Source of the DNA: UBA1258 sp963643225
GTDB taxonomy: Bacteria; Bacillota; Clostridia; Lachnospirales; Lachnospiraceae
Length of the DNA stretch: 64,000 bases
NCBI GenBank assembly: GCA_963643225.1
Contig: CAVIIX010000010.1
Coordinates: forward strand, 34,640-98,639
Direction of reading: 5' to 3'
The stretch's first letter is position 1; every line of letters starts with the position of its first letter. Positions 63,468-64,000 of the stretch are shown here, piece by piece. Below the pieces are notes generated by a model. That model saw nothing but the letters and a program-made list of their open reading frames with translations. It did not search any database and was not told the DNA's origin. Made by a program: the position numbers and the translations under genes.

Positions 63468-64000
63468 ATGAGAATGCGGATTAATCTTTGTAAATTTTTA
63501 TTATGTACTATTGGTAAGGTTCTACCCTTACGGAGGCATCCCGGGGGGGGGTATTGCTAATAAAATACGATGTCTGCTTACTAAGGGAATTATAAGAAAA
63601 ATGGGAAGCAATTGTATCGTTGAGAGTGGAGCAGAGATAATGGAGGGCTGTGTGTTTGGAGATTTCACGGGTATTGGACCAAACTGTATGATTGGCCCAG
63701 AAACAGTATTTAAAGGACACAATATGATGGGGCCGAATGTTCATATTTATACAGTCAATCATTTATATAACGAAAAGCTACACACATTCGATGGAAGCTC
63801 GTTACCAAATCCGGTTACAATAGGAGAACATGTATGGCTTGGTTATGGCGTGATTATTCTCCCCGGAGTAACGATTGGCGACCATACAATAATTGGTGCC
63901 GGAAGTGTTGTGACTAAATCAATACCCAGTGGTGTCATGGCAGCCGGGAATCCATGTGTGATAAAGAAAATTATTGATCATACATATTTTGAGGAACAAG
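63468..64000 (+). pseudogene. Polysaccharide O-acetyltransferase (hexapeptide repeat), out of frame at a G9 tract, 3' partial
   Basis: From ATG 63468 the frame (MRMRINLCKFLLC...) stops at a TAA just after nine G (63543-63551). Removing one G (or adding two) joins it to a long frame running to the window end: left-handed beta-helix repeats (IGPNCMIGPETVFKGHNMMG), catalytic His in TVNHLY, VTIGEHVWLGYGVIILPG, and GAGSVVTKSIPSG. It belongs to the LbH acetyltransferases of polysaccharide loci. The tract length suggests on/off switching by slippage, or a base-calling error. A start inside the long frame is possible but would lose the N-terminal part. Confidence 0.85.
63543..63551 (+). repeat. Poly-G tract (9 G)
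   Basis: Homopolymer in an AT-rich genome, positioned about 75 nt into the acetyltransferase frame. Eight G give an open reading frame; nine give an early stop. Confidence 0.9.

Noticed and set aside
1..64000. CRISPR arrays, prophage, transposases, tRNA and rRNA genes
   Set aside because: None seen: no regular spaced repeats, no integrase, transposase or phage structural genes, and no recognisable tRNA or rRNA sequence.

Overview
The window is AT-rich and uses TGA as a stop (for example at the ends of trmD and potB), so the standard bacterial code applies. Gene content and order point to a low-GC Gram-positive anaerobe of the Clostridia, most likely Lachnospiraceae: a ylxM-ffh-rpsP-khpA-rimM-trmD-rplS cluster, an rbgA-rnhB-ylqG-ylqH-yraN cluster, a tyrosine T-box, anaerobic NrdDG, a PDZ/DUF512 radical-SAM protein next to der, and many hybrid histidine kinases. 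Genus cannot be fixed from sequence alone. A 10-N scaffold gap at 24373-24382 shows that this is a draft assembly. Almost every gene is on the + strand; the exceptions are prs, a DUF1292 gene and a lactonase-like gene.

Layout. 1-1598: end of a maltose-type ABC importer, with a nonsense codon in the malF-like gene. 1630-5813: translation and protein-targeting operon. 5844-10931: two signal peptidases around rbgA, then rnhB, two orphan flagellar-export-like genes (ylqG/ylqH type) and yraN. 11006-14234: OmpR-type two-component system. 14273-20002: prs (-), then DUF512, der, plsY and gpsA. 19992-22005: MoxR/VWA pair. 22077-26999: two adjacent hybrid sensor kinases, one containing the gap. 27045-31284: T-box, tyrS, cdd, membrane MutS-like ATPase, rnhA. 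31419-34676: nrdD, nrdG, dut. 34794-40671: degV, hybrid kinase, gltX, UvrD-like helicase. 40668-43952: DUF1292 (-), a degenerate GH13 protein, trpS. 44219-49076: XRE-cupin regulator and potABCD. 49301-54824: lactonase (-), VanY-like peptidase, EvgS-like hybrid kinase. 54829-56313: tgt, yajC. 56578-61034: leuB, ilvD, ilvB. 61368-64000: start of a surface-polysaccharide locus.

The items most worth a second look are these. (1) A 145-150 bp dispersed element (R1; copies at 8481, 49081 and on the - strand at 61197) folds on paper into a closing stem with three hairpins, and one copy supplies the last codons of rnhB. A smaller related family (R2) sits at 3970, 44013, 49268 and 56361. (2) The PotA ATPase carries two tandem ~87-residue inserts that look like Ig-like repeats of bacterial surface proteins, placed inside its C-terminal TOBE region. 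(3) A GlgX/isoamylase-like protein has lost every GH13 catalytic residue. (4) A 9-G tract puts a polysaccharide acetyltransferase out of frame, as in a phase-variable gene. (5) An HPt-bearing hybrid kinase has a destroyed ATP-binding N-box and lies directly after an apparently intact partner kinase. No CRISPR array, prophage, insertion sequence, tRNA or rRNA gene was recognised.
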